Of a DNA stretch of 44,212 nt, positions 25,043 through 33,338 are shown piece after piece. The DNA is taken from positions 1-44,212 of the forward strand of contig ONFO01000027.1 in assembly GCA_900317155.1 (NCBI GenBank), read 5' to 3'. Under the pieces are notes generated by a model that did not search any database, was not told the origin of the DNA, and was given only the letters and a program-made list of their open reading frames with translations. Position 1 is the first letter of the stretch; each line of letters begins with the position of its first letter. The translations under genes were made by a program, and so were the position numbers. The DNA comes from an uncultured Bacteroidales bacterium. GTDB lineage: Bacteria; Bacteroidota; Bacteroidia; Bacteroidales; F082.

Positions 25043-26623
25043 TTATTTCTTTATCCATTTTCCTGTTTTCACCCTTGCAGTAGGACCACTCAACTTCCAG
25101 AAATACATTCCCGAAGGCCAACTTTCTGTAACGATACTCGTTGAATTGCCCTGAATTTGTCGCTCATACATCTTCCTGCCGTTGAGGTCATAAACCACCA
25201 CAAAAGCATTTTCCCATTCCGTGAGGATATGCAGCATATCCTTGCCTGGATTGGGATAGACACTACTATTGGCAACTTGTTCCTCCACCACATCCCAATC
25301 GGGGGCTTCGAGGGCGCCGAGGTCGATACGCCCATTGATCTCACGGGGATTGCCGGCAAAGTCAGTTTCGGGATAATATTGGCTCATATTGGTGGCACCC
25401 ACGTTGAGGCAAGGTGAGGTTTCAAGCAACGCCCAATGAGCAGCCAAAGTTGAATAGTCGTATTCAGGACCTAAGCCTGCGGTCGGATTGACAAAATGTG
25501 GGTCGCCAAAGACATCTCCAGAGCCTGTAATCGTGCCGTTGCAGTTGTTGAAAACGGTCGGGTCAGAGTGCGTCGGGTCCATTCGCTCGAAACAAACGCC
25601 CGTGTTGCCCCAAAAAATGTTGTTGTAGATTTTCTGTTGGCCATTCGTCCAAATCCCCGAGCCATAACCATGTATATGTCCCTCGCTTTGATTGTTGGCA
25701 ATCGTGTTGTTATAATAATGGGAATAATTGGGAGCCGTGGTACCTAACACAGGCGAATAGCCATCGTTGTTGACGATGACATTGTCGTGCAATCGCCCAA
25801 CGCCTTCCCAGCCGAGATACAACGTGCTGCCGTGGTTGCCGTGGATGTAGTTGTTATAGACCTGGGGACCAGGAGCCGAAAGCGACAATTCGCCAATGTG
25901 CATATCGAGTGCAGTGCCGTAATGCCCTGAGTTGTTGTAGAACTCGCAATCGTGCACGGTGAAATGCCGCAATCCACCCAACGTAGCACTCGCGCCCCAC
26001 CACGCATAATTGCCGTGGAAAACGCAATGCTCTATAAGTACGCTACCAGGATTGAGCACATACATGGCACCGCCGCCACTCCCTGACGGCGAACTGGTGT
26101 TGTGGTCGTTGCGGTTTTGCGAAAAGCGGCAATGGGCGAAATAACAGTATTTCTTGTTTCTCACCTCAACGCCAGCGCCAAACCTCTCCCCTTCAGGTGC
26201 GCCCGTGATTATCTTTCCGTATTTGACTTCACAGAACTCCATCATCACGCTGTCTTGGGCATTACTTTGGTCGGAAATCAGGTGGATGCCTCGCCACCCC
26301 GATTCCGCTGAAGGATTGTTGAAATCGGTGGTGTTGCGGGCAGTGAAGGTGACGGGGACCTTATCTGCGCCCAAAGCGTAAAACGAGCCGTTGTGGACGG
26401 TGATGCGGTAGTAGCCTTCCGCAATCACCCAAGTCCCACGTTCGACGGTGAGGCGGGCTGTGCCTTCCGCATCAGGCTCAATGACGACATCACCTACAAG
26501 TTTAACGGTGTCGGCGTCCCAAAGCACATTGCCTTGGTATTCGCCCGAAACCTCGATGGTCTGAGCCGAAAGCGGAGCCGTCAGCAAAGCCATCCAAATG
26601 ACAAAAAACAAACCTTTTTTCAT
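25043..26623 (-). CDS. Right-handed beta-helix T9SS cargo protein
   Basis: A 526-residue secreted protein with signal peptide MKKGLFFVIWMALLTAPLSA. Residues about 60-380 have the short, Asn/Gly-rich turns of a pectate-lyase-like parallel beta-helix (HNGSFYALGADKVPVTF, GVEVRNKKYCYFAHCRFSQN, VYNNYIHGNHGSTLYLG, YNNTIANNQSEGHIHGYG, KIYNNIFWGNTG), followed by a typical closing segment (LLETSPCLNVGAT, EINGRIDLGALEA). The sorting domain spans about 455-526 (SVYPNPGKDMLHIL, GMYFWKLSGP, KTGKWIKK). Such helices act as polysaccharide lyases or adhesins; no lyase active site can be assigned by eye. First gene of the operon with the C10 protease and the 20955 cargo. Confidence 0.8.
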   Translation of the reverse strand: MKKGLFFVIWMALLTAPLSAQTIEVSGEYQGNVLWDADTVKLVGDVVIEPDAEGTARLTVERGTWVIAEGYYRITVHNGSFYALGADKVPVTFTARNTTDFNNPSAESGWRGIHLISDQSNAQDSVMMEFCEVKYGKIITGAPEGERFGAGVEVRNKKYCYFAHCRFSQNRNDHNTSSPSGSGGGAMYVLNPGSVLIEHCVFHGNYAWWGASATLGGLRHFTVHDCEFYNNSGHYGTALDMHIGELSLSAPGPQVYNNYIHGNHGSTLYLGWEGVGRLHDNVIVNNDGYSPVLGTTAPNYSHYYNNTIANNQSEGHIHGYGSGIWTNGQQKIYNNIFWGNTGVCFERMDPTHSDPTVFNNCNGTITGSGDVFGDPHFVNPTAGLGPEYDYSTLAAHWALLETSPCLNVGATNMSQYYPETDFAGNPREINGRIDLGALEAPDWDVVEEQVANSSVYPNPGKDMLHILTEWENAFVVVYDLNGRKMYERQIQGNSTSIVTESWPSGMYFWKLSGPTARVKTGKWIKK

Positions 26624-26665
26624 GACATAAAACGATTAAGTTGTTACTAATTTGTTTCATACCAA

Positions 26666-26673
26666 CAAAACTA
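26666..26673 (-). promoter_or_regulatory. -7 box for the 26623-20955 cargo operon
   Basis: Minus-strand TAGTTTTG within the exact block CAAAACTATAACAAAAA also found at 18944. The spacing of 42 nt to the ATG is the same in both operons, and the leader sequences are similar. Confidence 0.6.
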
Positions 26674-26776
26674 TAACAAAAATCCGCCAAAAAACCAAGA
26701 TTTGAGCCAAGTACAGATTTTTGTTTTTAACTCATCTTGATAATCAATGCGTTGCGAGAAAAAAGTACAGATTTTT

Positions 26777-26856
26777 TCAGTCCACCAAAGCTGAAATCAG
26801 GTCAAAATCGACCTTGTTTTTGAGCTTGGATCGGTATTTTGCCACCATGTTTTCGC
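26777..26856 (-). pseudogene. 3' remnant of a TPR-HTH regulator gene
   Basis: Reads ENMVAKYRSKLKNKVDFDLI then SALVD and TGA, which is the last about 26 residues of the regulator family (compare ENTVMKYRSNLKNKVDFDLI, SALVE in copy B). A 32-nt stretch is identical to copy B (28984-29015 area), while the rest is diverged. Homology stops abruptly at about 26856, just before the ATPase + Toprim module, and nothing of the upstream regulator remains. The surrounding gene-free stretch 26624-26935 holds only this remnant and the cargo promoter. Confidence 0.8.
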
Positions 26857-26935
26857 ATCACAAATTGCACGCTATCCCGAAAGGCAATCAGCACCTAACA
26901 CCCTAAATGACCGAAAAACCATTATCCGAATCCCA

Positions 26936-27553
26936 TCAAGAGACAGTAACATTCAAAGCCTTTTCCAAAGGTCGAAGAACATCCTTGTTCTTTTTGCGAA
27001 GAATGCCCATATCAAGTGCGGTCACGAGATTTTTGGCTTGATAACCTTTCTGGTAAACCTTATTGGCTCTCCCGAAGAGGTCGTTAAGTTTCTCGTTCCC
27101 GTTATTGCCTTTCAAAGACTTGGGGATGTCTTTCAACATCAAAAAACGGCAAATGCTATCCAAGTCACAAAGTAGCCAGTCCTCAATGCTGCTTTTGATG
27201 CCAAGTTGGATGAACTCATCAATACCCCTACGTTTCACCGTTTTTTTCAGCGCGTTCCAATTGACCATCAGCGGATTTCTCACTTCAAAGACATCCGTGT
27301 CGTAGGTGCAACACACAGTTTGTATCCTGTAACCTTTGTTCTTTGCATCAGGGAGGCAATCGTTTTTGAGCTTGGCCAACAACTTGCTGCTATAGCGTGT
27401 CACGCCTCTCAGATTATAAATCTTACACGGGCGCATCTCGCTGGTGCTGACCGCCCTGTAGTAGTCGATGAGTGCCTTGAAAAGCACCTCGTCTGTTTCG
27501 CCCTCCACAAACAAAACCACCTGCAACGGTTTCGATTCTGATTGCTTCTCCAT
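26936..27553 (-). CDS. Toprim-like nuclease partner of an AAA ATPase
   Basis: A 205-residue cytoplasmic protein with a Toprim-type acidic layout: Glu17 in VVLFVEGETDEVLFKALI, Asp85 and Asp87 in CCTYDTDVFEV, and a later SSIEDWLLCDLDSI (Glu124, Asp130). This resembles the small Toprim or DUF4276/OLD-like proteins that follow AAA_21 ATPases in PARIS-, OLD- and RloAB-like defence pairs. It differs in sequence from the RloB-like protein at 5840, so the window holds two unlike systems. It begins 6 nt after the ATPase stop, an operon. Predicted role: nuclease effector released or activated by the ATPase; the target is unknown. The family name is my best match rather than certain. Confidence 0.65.
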   Translation of the reverse strand: MEKQSESKPLQVVLFVEGETDEVLFKALIDYYRAVSTSEMRPCKIYNLRGVTRYSSKLLAKLKNDCLPDAKNKGYRIQTVCCTYDTDVFEVRNPLMVNWNALKKTVKRRGIDEFIQLGIKSSIEDWLLCDLDSICRFLMLKDIPKSLKGNNGNEKLNDLFGRANKVYQKGYQAKNLVTALDMGILRKKNKDVLRPLEKALNVTVS

Positions 27554-27559
27554 AGCCTA

Positions 27560-28786
27560 CTAACAGACGAAGTATTTCTCAATCTTTTCGTTGTCACCCT
27601 CCATGTCAAGCATGAAGTCAAACATAAACTCCCCTATGGTGAGTTCCATGTCGCCTGCATATTTATAGAGGTATTTCAGCTTCGACGGGTTAATCTGCGC
27701 AAAATGCGCCAGCCCGTCATTCTTGGGCAGGCCGAAATACATCTGGTCAGGTCGCAGATAACGCATCAGGTAGGGCGAATGGCTCGTCGTCAGTATCTTC
27801 GTGTCAGAGGCATAGTTCTGCAACGTCAGTAGCAGGTTCTCCATCATGCGCGGATGAACGGAGTTCTCGGGTTCCTCTATCATAATCAAAGGGATGTTCT
27901 GCTTCTTGGCGGCGATGCAGAGCGTGAAGAGGAATATCATCCGCTTGCTGCCGCTCGACAGTAGCCGTATGCTTGTCGGGGTCGTGTTGAATGCCTCCCT
28001 GACCCTGATGTCATAAACTCGGCTTCTTCCGTCGCTGAGCGTAATCTCGTCAGGTTCGAATTCCACAATTCTTGGAATGAGTTGTTTGATGCCATCGGAT
28101 AAAATGCCGTAATTGTTCGCGTCTGTCTTTTTCAGGAAGAAAATGTATTCGCTTAATGTCTTTCCTCCAAGCAAGGGAACCCCAGCGTTACCATCCATCG
28201 AGAAATACGATTCAGGATTGTCGAGGGTCTCCAAATTAGGAACGTTAATAGAGCATATTCGCTTCGCAATATCGGCAAGAAACAAGGTCCCGTTGGCTAT
28301 CGTGGACAAAGCGAGCTGAAGGGGGGATACCTCAAACGGCTTGTTGCATCTGCCCTTGGGAGAAGGCACGATAAGGCACCTGTCTTCAGTATTCCTATTA
28401 ATCAATTGGCGATAGCGTTGTTCGTTGGCCAATTTCACCTTCAGCCACTCTGACACGACGCACCCTTCTTTGTCCGCTGTTGCCCATTCACATTCAAAGC
28501 CATAGAGAAACAATTGTGCATGCTCATCTGTCGAAAGCCTTCCATTGAGTTCGAAGCGGAATTTGTTGTGGATCATTGCTTCATTGATAGGGGCGAATCC
28601 GCTACCGAGCATTAGTCGTCTGCTCTCCATACTGGCTTTTAGAAAATCCATTCCAAAACTGATGGCGTTAAGCACATTGCTCTTGCCATAGCCATTGGGA
28701 GCGATGAGTGCATTCATTTCCCCTACATTTATGCGGACATGTTCAATGTTGGAGATACCTTTTATGTCAAAACTGTCAATAACCAT
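27560..28786 (-). CDS. AAA_21-type ATPase, second defence-like module
   Basis: Taken as 408 residues from the ATG at 28786 (MVIDSFDIKGISNIEHVRIN). The frame is open to 28861, but the promoter box at 28831 lies inside that longer version. Motifs: Walker A APNGYGKS (29-36), ABC-like signature RLLSSGSKRMIF, Walker B PLIMIEEPENSVHP with double Glu, and H-loop LTTSHSPYL. Such compact ABC-fold ATPases pair with Toprim nucleases in OLD- and PARIS-like antiviral systems; here the partner is the next gene, 6 nt downstream. Stop codon is TAG. The module sits between a regulator gene and a truncated regulator remnant in an otherwise T9SS cargo array, suggesting insertion. Confidence 0.8.
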   Translation of the reverse strand: MVIDSFDIKGISNIEHVRINVGEMNALIAPNGYGKSNVLNAISFGMDFLKASMESRRLMLGSGFAPINEAMIHNKFRFELNGRLSTDEHAQLFLYGFECEWATADKEGCVVSEWLKVKLANEQRYRQLINRNTEDRCLIVPSPKGRCNKPFEVSPLQLALSTIANGTLFLADIAKRICSINVPNLETLDNPESYFSMDGNAGVPLLGGKTLSEYIFFLKKTDANNYGILSDGIKQLIPRIVEFEPDEITLSDGRSRVYDIRVREAFNTTPTSIRLLSSGSKRMIFLFTLCIAAKKQNIPLIMIEEPENSVHPRMMENLLLTLQNYASDTKILTTSHSPYLMRYLRPDQMYFGLPKNDGLAHFAQINPSKLKYLYKYAGDMELTIGEFMFDFMLDMEGDNEKIEKYFVC

Positions 28787-28830
28787 AACTCGTGCAAATA
28801 TTTTTGCGTTAGTAGAACTTAATTCTGCTG

Positions 28831-28838
28831 CAAAAATA
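28831..28838 (-). promoter_or_regulatory. -7 box for the second ATPase-Toprim operon
   Basis: Minus-strand TATTTTTG followed by CAG, 44 nt upstream of the chosen ATG. Supports the shorter ATPase start. Confidence 0.5.
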
Positions 28839-28960
28839 CATAAAACAATAAACTCGCGCAAATAGTTTTACGCTTTTTCGCAATATACCACTTCAAAGTC
28901 AAAAAGAGAAACAAGACTAATTCTGTATAGAAAAACCACCAAAAGACCTCAACCATTTTC

Positions 28961-30628
28961 TCACTCGACAAGCGCAGAAATCAGGTCAAAATCGACCTTG
29001 TTTTTGAGATTAGAGCGGTATTTCATCACCGTGTTTTCGCTCAAGTCAAGGATGTCGGCCTCTTCTTTGATGCGGAAGCCGAGGAACGATAGAACCACGA
29101 GATTGCGCTCCGTCTTGCTAAGGTCAGGATAGGCCGATTTCATTTTCTCAATGCCTTGTGGATAGGCGGCCTCGAAGGCCTCCATGATGCGCTGTAAGCG
29201 GTCTTTCTGCCCCGTCTGGTAAATCGCCTTCACCTGCTGTTGCAGCATATCGCGCTGCTGCGTGGTGAGTTGCTCCAACTCCGCTTGCAGTTGGCGCTGC
29301 GCCTCGCGAAGACGACGGGTTTCGTTTTCTTTGTTGCGCCTATAAAAATAGACAAAGACAACCAACAGTAGCAAGCCGACCAACAGCAAGGCCAATAGCC
29401 AATAAAGCCTTCTGCTTTTCTGTTGATGCAACGTTTCCTGTTGTTGGAGTTCCTCTTGCTTTTCGAATTCCTCCTGCACTTTCACCATGTCTTTCATGTG
29501 CTTTTCGGGATGCTCCATGGCTTGCATCATATCGGCATAGGCAACAGCCTTTTTCTCGTCGCCCAACGCCTTGCATGCCTCATAAAGATGAACATACAAC
29601 ATGTAGTTTTCAAAAAACCTGTCATTGGCTTTGGCCACTTCAATGGCCTGTTCCCCATAATAGACACACGAATCGTACTGCTGCTTAATATAATAGGTAT
29701 CAGAGAGTTCCTCGAGCAACAACTGCTTGACATAACCATAGCCATAATCCGACGTGTCGGTCAAACACGCAAAGCCCTCGTTGATTTCTTCAATGGCCTT
29801 GTCAAGAAAACCTTGGCGTTCCTCTTCCGATGCATAGTAATTCCCGCTTACCCGATAATTGTAATAACTGGCAATGCTATGATGCGTTTGAGCAATATCA
29901 TCGGCATAGCCTAAGGCCTCGGCTTCGAGCAGTGCTTTCTGAAAATAGACCAAACAGCTATCGAATTCCTGAGTGAGAAGATAAGAGAAAGCCAAAGAGG
30001 TCGCAGAACTCTCGCGGTTATAATGGTCACCCATTTTGGCGAAATAGGTATCAGCGAGCCTCAATGGAGTGATGGCCTCAGCAAAGTAAACCGATGAGGT
30101 ATAAGTCATGCCGAGTTCAAGATAGATGAAATACTTGAGATTGTCGATCACCGTCTGCTCATCGGTGGGTTTCGGCGAAAACTCCACCAAACGCTTGTCC
30201 ACATGACGGCATGCTTCGATGCTCTTCTGGGCTTGCAACATGGATTCGAGTGCGATCTGTTTCGGCTGCTGCATGTTGGCCGACTTGTTTGCCATGAGCC
30301 AATAGGTCCAAGCCTCATGATACTTGTCGTCGCTTCCAATAAACTGGTTACAAGCCACTTGAGACAACGAATCGAGCTCTGCACCAAACCTTTTTTTGTT
30401 ATTGATAAGCAAAGCACGCAACAAGGAATAATGTGCTTGTTCCTGATTTGAAAGAGCACTAACATTCAACGTGTCGAGAATTTGCATGGCGTCATCGGGT
30501 TTTTGCTGCAAGAAGCACTCCACGCGATAAAGCATGTCCTCCTCCGGCGGTGGAGGCGTTCCGCGCTTGGAGCAGGCGACCACCAACACGGCAAAAAGCA
30601 AAAGCCCTATGGAAAACCAGCGTTTCAT
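28961..30628 (-). CDS. Membrane-anchored TPR-HTH transcriptional regulator (copy B)
   Basis: A 555-residue paralogue of copies A and C. The start at 30628 gives MKRWFSIGLLLFAVLVVAC with lipobox Cys19; the frame is open to 30694 but the promoter box lies between. Then a PPPPEEDMLYRVEC linker, TPR-like helices (about 35-385, for example YDSCVYYGEQAIEVAKAN), a basic stop-transfer flanking one transmembrane helix (YWLLALLLVGLLLLVVFVYF), a Gln/Arg-rich coiled coil and a C-terminal LuxR-like HTH (LSKTERNLVVLSFLGFRIKE, EADILDLSENTVMKYRSNLK). Expected to sense the envelope and act on DNA at the membrane. Its natural downstream neighbour would be the 26623-20955 cargo operon, but the ATPase + Toprim pair now intervenes. 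The first about 120 bp and promoter are nearly identical to copy A. Confidence 0.78.
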   Translation of the reverse strand: MKRWFSIGLLLFAVLVVACSKRGTPPPPEEDMLYRVECFLQQKPDDAMQILDTLNVSALSNQEQAHYSLLRALLINNKKRFGAELDSLSQVACNQFIGSDDKYHEAWTYWLMANKSANMQQPKQIALESMLQAQKSIEACRHVDKRLVEFSPKPTDEQTVIDNLKYFIYLELGMTYTSSVYFAEAITPLRLADTYFAKMGDHYNRESSATSLAFSYLLTQEFDSCLVYFQKALLEAEALGYADDIAQTHHSIASYYNYRVSGNYYASEEERQGFLDKAIEEINEGFACLTDTSDYGYGYVKQLLLEELSDTYYIKQQYDSCVYYGEQAIEVAKANDRFFENYMLYVHLYEACKALGDEKKAVAYADMMQAMEHPEKHMKDMVKVQEEFEKQEELQQQETLHQQKSRRLYWLLALLLVGLLLLVVFVYFYRRNKENETRRLREAQRQLQAELEQLTTQQRDMLQQQVKAIYQTGQKDRLQRIMEAFEAAYPQGIEKMKSAYPDLSKTERNLVVLSFLGFRIKEEADILDLSENTVMKYRSNLKNKVDFDLISALVE

Positions 30629-30633
30629 GGCCG

Positions 30634-30641
30634 CAAAGGTA
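30634..30641 (-). promoter_or_regulatory. -7 box for regulator B, leaderless configuration
   Basis: Minus-strand TACCTTTG, then CGGCC, then ATG. A start at the usual distance would fall at or next to the A of ATG, leaving no ribosome-binding site. Confidence 0.65.
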
Positions 30642-30724
30642 GCATTTTTTGGCGACGCCAACAAAAAAGGCCAGCCACTTTCTTGACCAGCCAATATGCT
30701 TTCACTTCATCCCTTGCGCAATCT

Positions 30725-32203
30725 CTATTCCTTCACCCATTTCCCCGTTTCCGCGAGGGTCGTTGAGCCTGTCGAAACGCCCGTTGTATAAACCTTCCAA
30801 ACATAAACGCCCGAAGGCCAACTTTCAGCATTTATCGAAGCGATGTTTTCTGTAATCTCTTGATTGCAAACCAGTTTTCCAGTCAAGTCATAGACTTCCA
30901 CGCAGGAGTTCTGCAAGGCTGTGCGGATGTTTAGGGTGTTGCCGCTTGGATTAGGATAAACTGTAATGGCAATCTCTTCTGCCTCATCCACGGATTCCGT
31001 GCTCAAAAAATGCGCCGTAATCTGTCCACCCCTCGCAACCATGTGTGCATATTCAGGATCTGTAGAGATGGTATCGCCGTCTTGGTTAGTCCAGCCGACA
31101 AATTGGTAGTTTTCATTGGCCGTGGCGGAAAGATTGGCAAACTCTCCAAAATGGTATGTACCCGAACCAATGGCCGTACCACCATTTTCGGGACACGCCA
31201 CAACATCGATTTGAAACTCCTCATACACCGACTTGCGACTTCGGTAGATTTGGTTGTCGTATTGGCCAAAGGCGTACAGATAACCATCATTGGAAAGGTG
31301 CAAACCAATTACCATCTTGTTTGGCATCCCTGATTCCAGGGATTCCCAAGTCTCTCCATTGTCGGCAGAGCGATAAACGCCCCAAGGCACTCCCCAACCA
31401 TTGCAGTACAAATTGACATACACCACATCATTGTTGTCAACGGCTATCCCTTGAACGCATTGATAAGGCAAAAACTCCTGCCATGTAGCACCGTAATCCG
31501 TTGACCTAAGTAGGCCAGATGTGAAATCCACATTACAACCTGCATAAATCACATCATGGGAGTTTTTCGCCAAGCAGAGTATAGCAGCATTGGTCAATCC
31601 GATGTTTTCCCATGTATCGCCGTTGTCAGTCGATCGAAACAAACCGCCTTCACCCATCGCAAGATGATCCTCAACTGATGCCAACATCGTTCCATTGTCC
31701 AATTTCAGGAAGTCCGTCACCTCACAAGCCCCACCATTGCTCACCCAAACATTGGACCAAATCGTATCCCAGTCCGTTGATTTCCAAATGCTGCCCCATG
31801 TGCCCAACAACAATGAGTTATCGGGGGTAACACCTAAAGAAACACCATTATCAATTATAGGAACGGGCAGATACCTCCATTCCGTGCTTCCTGCTTCTCT
31901 CTTGTACAAGGAATGGTATCTATTCGTGCCCGCCAACAAAGTGCCGTCCGTATGCTCGTAAAGGCACAACACCCCAATGTCATCCAGTCCGATGAGGCTC
32001 CAAGTTGCTCCATCATCGGAAGAATTGTACACGCCTGTTGCGCCTACAATAATGTTTCCGTCGGCATCCTCTATGAGCGAGTAGACACCTGTCGTTGGCG
32101 GGTCAATTCCCATCCAAAAGTCATCTTCTGTCTGCGCCTGCATCGTCACCCCTCCCGCCATCAGCAGGAGCGCAAGCAGGGTGTAAATTTTCGTTGCTTT
32201 CAT
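30725..32203 (-). CDS. Asp-box (BNR/sialidase-like) propeller T9SS cargo protein
   Basis: A 492-residue secreted protein. The start at 32203 (MKATKIYTLLALLLMAGGVT, MQAQ) is preferred over the open frame from 32230, which overlaps the promoter box at 32228. Residues about 30-330 have repeated Asp-box motifs of a sialidase/BNR-type beta-propeller: NSSDDGATWSLIG, RSTDNGDTWENIG, RSTDYGATWQEF, RSADNGETWESLE. The catalytic Arg triad and FRIP motif of true sialidases are not visible, so binding rather than hydrolysis is more likely. A divergent InlB B-repeat-like module follows (about 335-400, YHFGEFANLSATANENYQFV, GWTNQDGD), then a type A sorting domain ending GKWVKE with an insert from the interspersed repeat. 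Last gene upstream of regulator B. Confidence 0.8.
   Translation of the reverse strand: MKATKIYTLLALLLMAGGVTMQAQTEDDFWMGIDPPTTGVYSLIEDADGNIIVGATGVYNSSDDGATWSLIGLDDIGVLCLYEHTDGTLLAGTNRYHSLYKREAGSTEWRYLPVPIIDNGVSLGVTPDNSLLLGTWGSIWKSTDWDTIWSNVWVSNGGACEVTDFLKLDNGTMLASVEDHLAMGEGGLFRSTDNGDTWENIGLTNAAILCLAKNSHDVIYAGCNVDFTSGLLRSTDYGATWQEFLPYQCVQGIAVDNNDVVYVNLYCNGWGVPWGVYRSADNGETWESLESGMPNKMVIGLHLSNDGYLYAFGQYDNQIYRSRKSVYEEFQIDVVACPENGGTAIGSGTYHFGEFANLSATANENYQFVGWTNQDGDTISTDPEYAHMVARGGQITAHFLSTESVDEAEEIAITVYPNPSGNTLNIRTALQNSCVEVYDLTGKLVCNQEITENIASINAESWPSGVYVWKVYTTGVSTGSTTLAETGKWVKE
30758..30778. repeat. Interspersed repeat inside a sorting domain
   Basis: GGTCGTTGAGCCTGTCGAAA adds the VSTGSTTLAE loop to the sorting domain. 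The same element in the same codon phase is at 33372; other cargo genes lack it. Confidence 0.55.
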
Positions 32204-32227
32204 TGGGGTTCGGTTTTGAAATTTTCG

Positions 32228-32235
32228 CAAAGTTA
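32228..32235 (-). promoter_or_regulatory. -7 box for the Asp-box propeller gene
   Basis: Minus-strand TAACTTTG, 24 nt before the chosen ATG, giving this gene its own promoter in the array. Confidence 0.5.
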
Positions 32236-32413
32236 ATGATAAAGATTACTTGTCAAGAGCTTTTCACGGGCAACTCCTGCCTTGTCCATACTTTTTCTTG
32301 TTGCCAACTCTTCAAAATATTGTTTTTCAATGATTTGAAAAATAGCAGAAAAACGGCTTGTCCCTATTTTTTTTGACAACATGCAATCTGTTTTCATCCC
32401 TCCAAAGGTATTT

Positions 32414-33334
32414 TCATTCCTTGATCCACTTCCCAACTTCCGCTTCCTTCCCATCTACAATTACCTTCCAAACATAAACGCCCTCAGCCCAATCCGATGC
32501 ATCAATCCCCGTCGCATTCTCTGTGAGGGCTTGGCTGTGGATGAGTCTTCCGTTGGTGTCGTACACTTCCACGTGGGCGTTCTGCAAGGCCGTGCGGATG
32601 TTGAGGGTGTTGCCGCCTGGGTTGGGATAGACATTTGAGGTTTTCTGCAATAATGATTCTTCCACGCCCCAAGGGTCATCGGTGACATAGGCCCAAATCA
32701 TGAATTGGAGTTGTTCCCAAGGCCCATAACTGGCGACATCGGTCCATTTGTTTTCCTCCATCTGCACCCAACGGGCATTGGGGTCGGGGTTGTCGTCGTA
32801 ACAAACTGCAGCCGAATAGGTCTCTGTCATGTCGGTCTCGGAGAAGACAATCCAAAGATGCTTCGTGACATCAAGTTCAACGGGGTTGTCCAAAACAATA
32901 TCGGTAAAGCCTTCATTACCTGTCGGAGCAAAGACCTGCTCGTCAAGCAAGGTAAGAGGCATAAATTCGTTGCCATAGTAAACTCCCAATAGCAGGTTTC
33001 CCATGATATAATAGTTTTCATATATGGCCACTCGGGTCAGGGTGAACCCGTCGTAGGATTGCAGGACAGAAGGTGGAAACGATACCGCCCATGAGAAAGG
33101 AATCTCCTGAGGAGTATAAGCAAGGTTGCTGCCATACACTTCGCTGCCATAATGGAGCCAGGCATCTTGTACAGAAACGACAGTGGGCTGTTTGAAAGGA
33201 ATGGCATCTGGCGCCTTTTGACATGCAAACAGACCAGTTGATCTATCCGTGTTGCATTGTTCCTGGGCTTGCATCGTCACCCCTCCTGCCATCAGCAGGA
33301 GCGTAAAAAATGTTGATAATCTGTTGTTTTTCAT
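32414..33334 (-). CDS. T9SS cargo protein with unrecognised jelly-roll-like middle
   Basis: A 306-residue secreted protein with a truncated-looking form of the array's shared signal peptide (MKNNRLSTFFTLLLMAGGVT, MQAQ). The middle, about 200 residues (SWAVSFPPSVLQSYDG, GFTDIVLDNPVELDVTKHLW, LQFMIWAYVTDD), resembles carbohydrate- or cell-binding jelly-roll modules found in Bacteroidales surface proteins, but I cannot name the family. Sorting domain about 230-306 (NVYPNPGGNTLNIRTALQNA, HVEVYDTNGRLIHSQ, VWKVIVDGKEAEVGKWIKE), without the extra loop. It starts 4 nt after the stop of 33339-34892, so the two are in one operon. Confidence 0.72.
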   Translation of the reverse strand: MKNNRLSTFFTLLLMAGGVTMQAQEQCNTDRSTGLFACQKAPDAIPFKQPTVVSVQDAWLHYGSEVYGSNLAYTPQEIPFSWAVSFPPSVLQSYDGFTLTRVAIYENYYIMGNLLLGVYYGNEFMPLTLLDEQVFAPTGNEGFTDIVLDNPVELDVTKHLWIVFSETDMTETYSAAVCYDDNPDPNARWVQMEENKWTDVASYGPWEQLQFMIWAYVTDDPWGVEESLLQKTSNVYPNPGGNTLNIRTALQNAHVEVYDTNGRLIHSQALTENATGIDASDWAEGVYVWKVIVDGKEAEVGKWIKE

Positions 33335-33338
33335 TGTA

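Noticed and set aside
30725-32203. Annotating the Asp-box protein as an active sialidase
   Set aside because: Asp-boxes are present but I cannot see the FRIP motif or the Arg triad and nucleophile residues.
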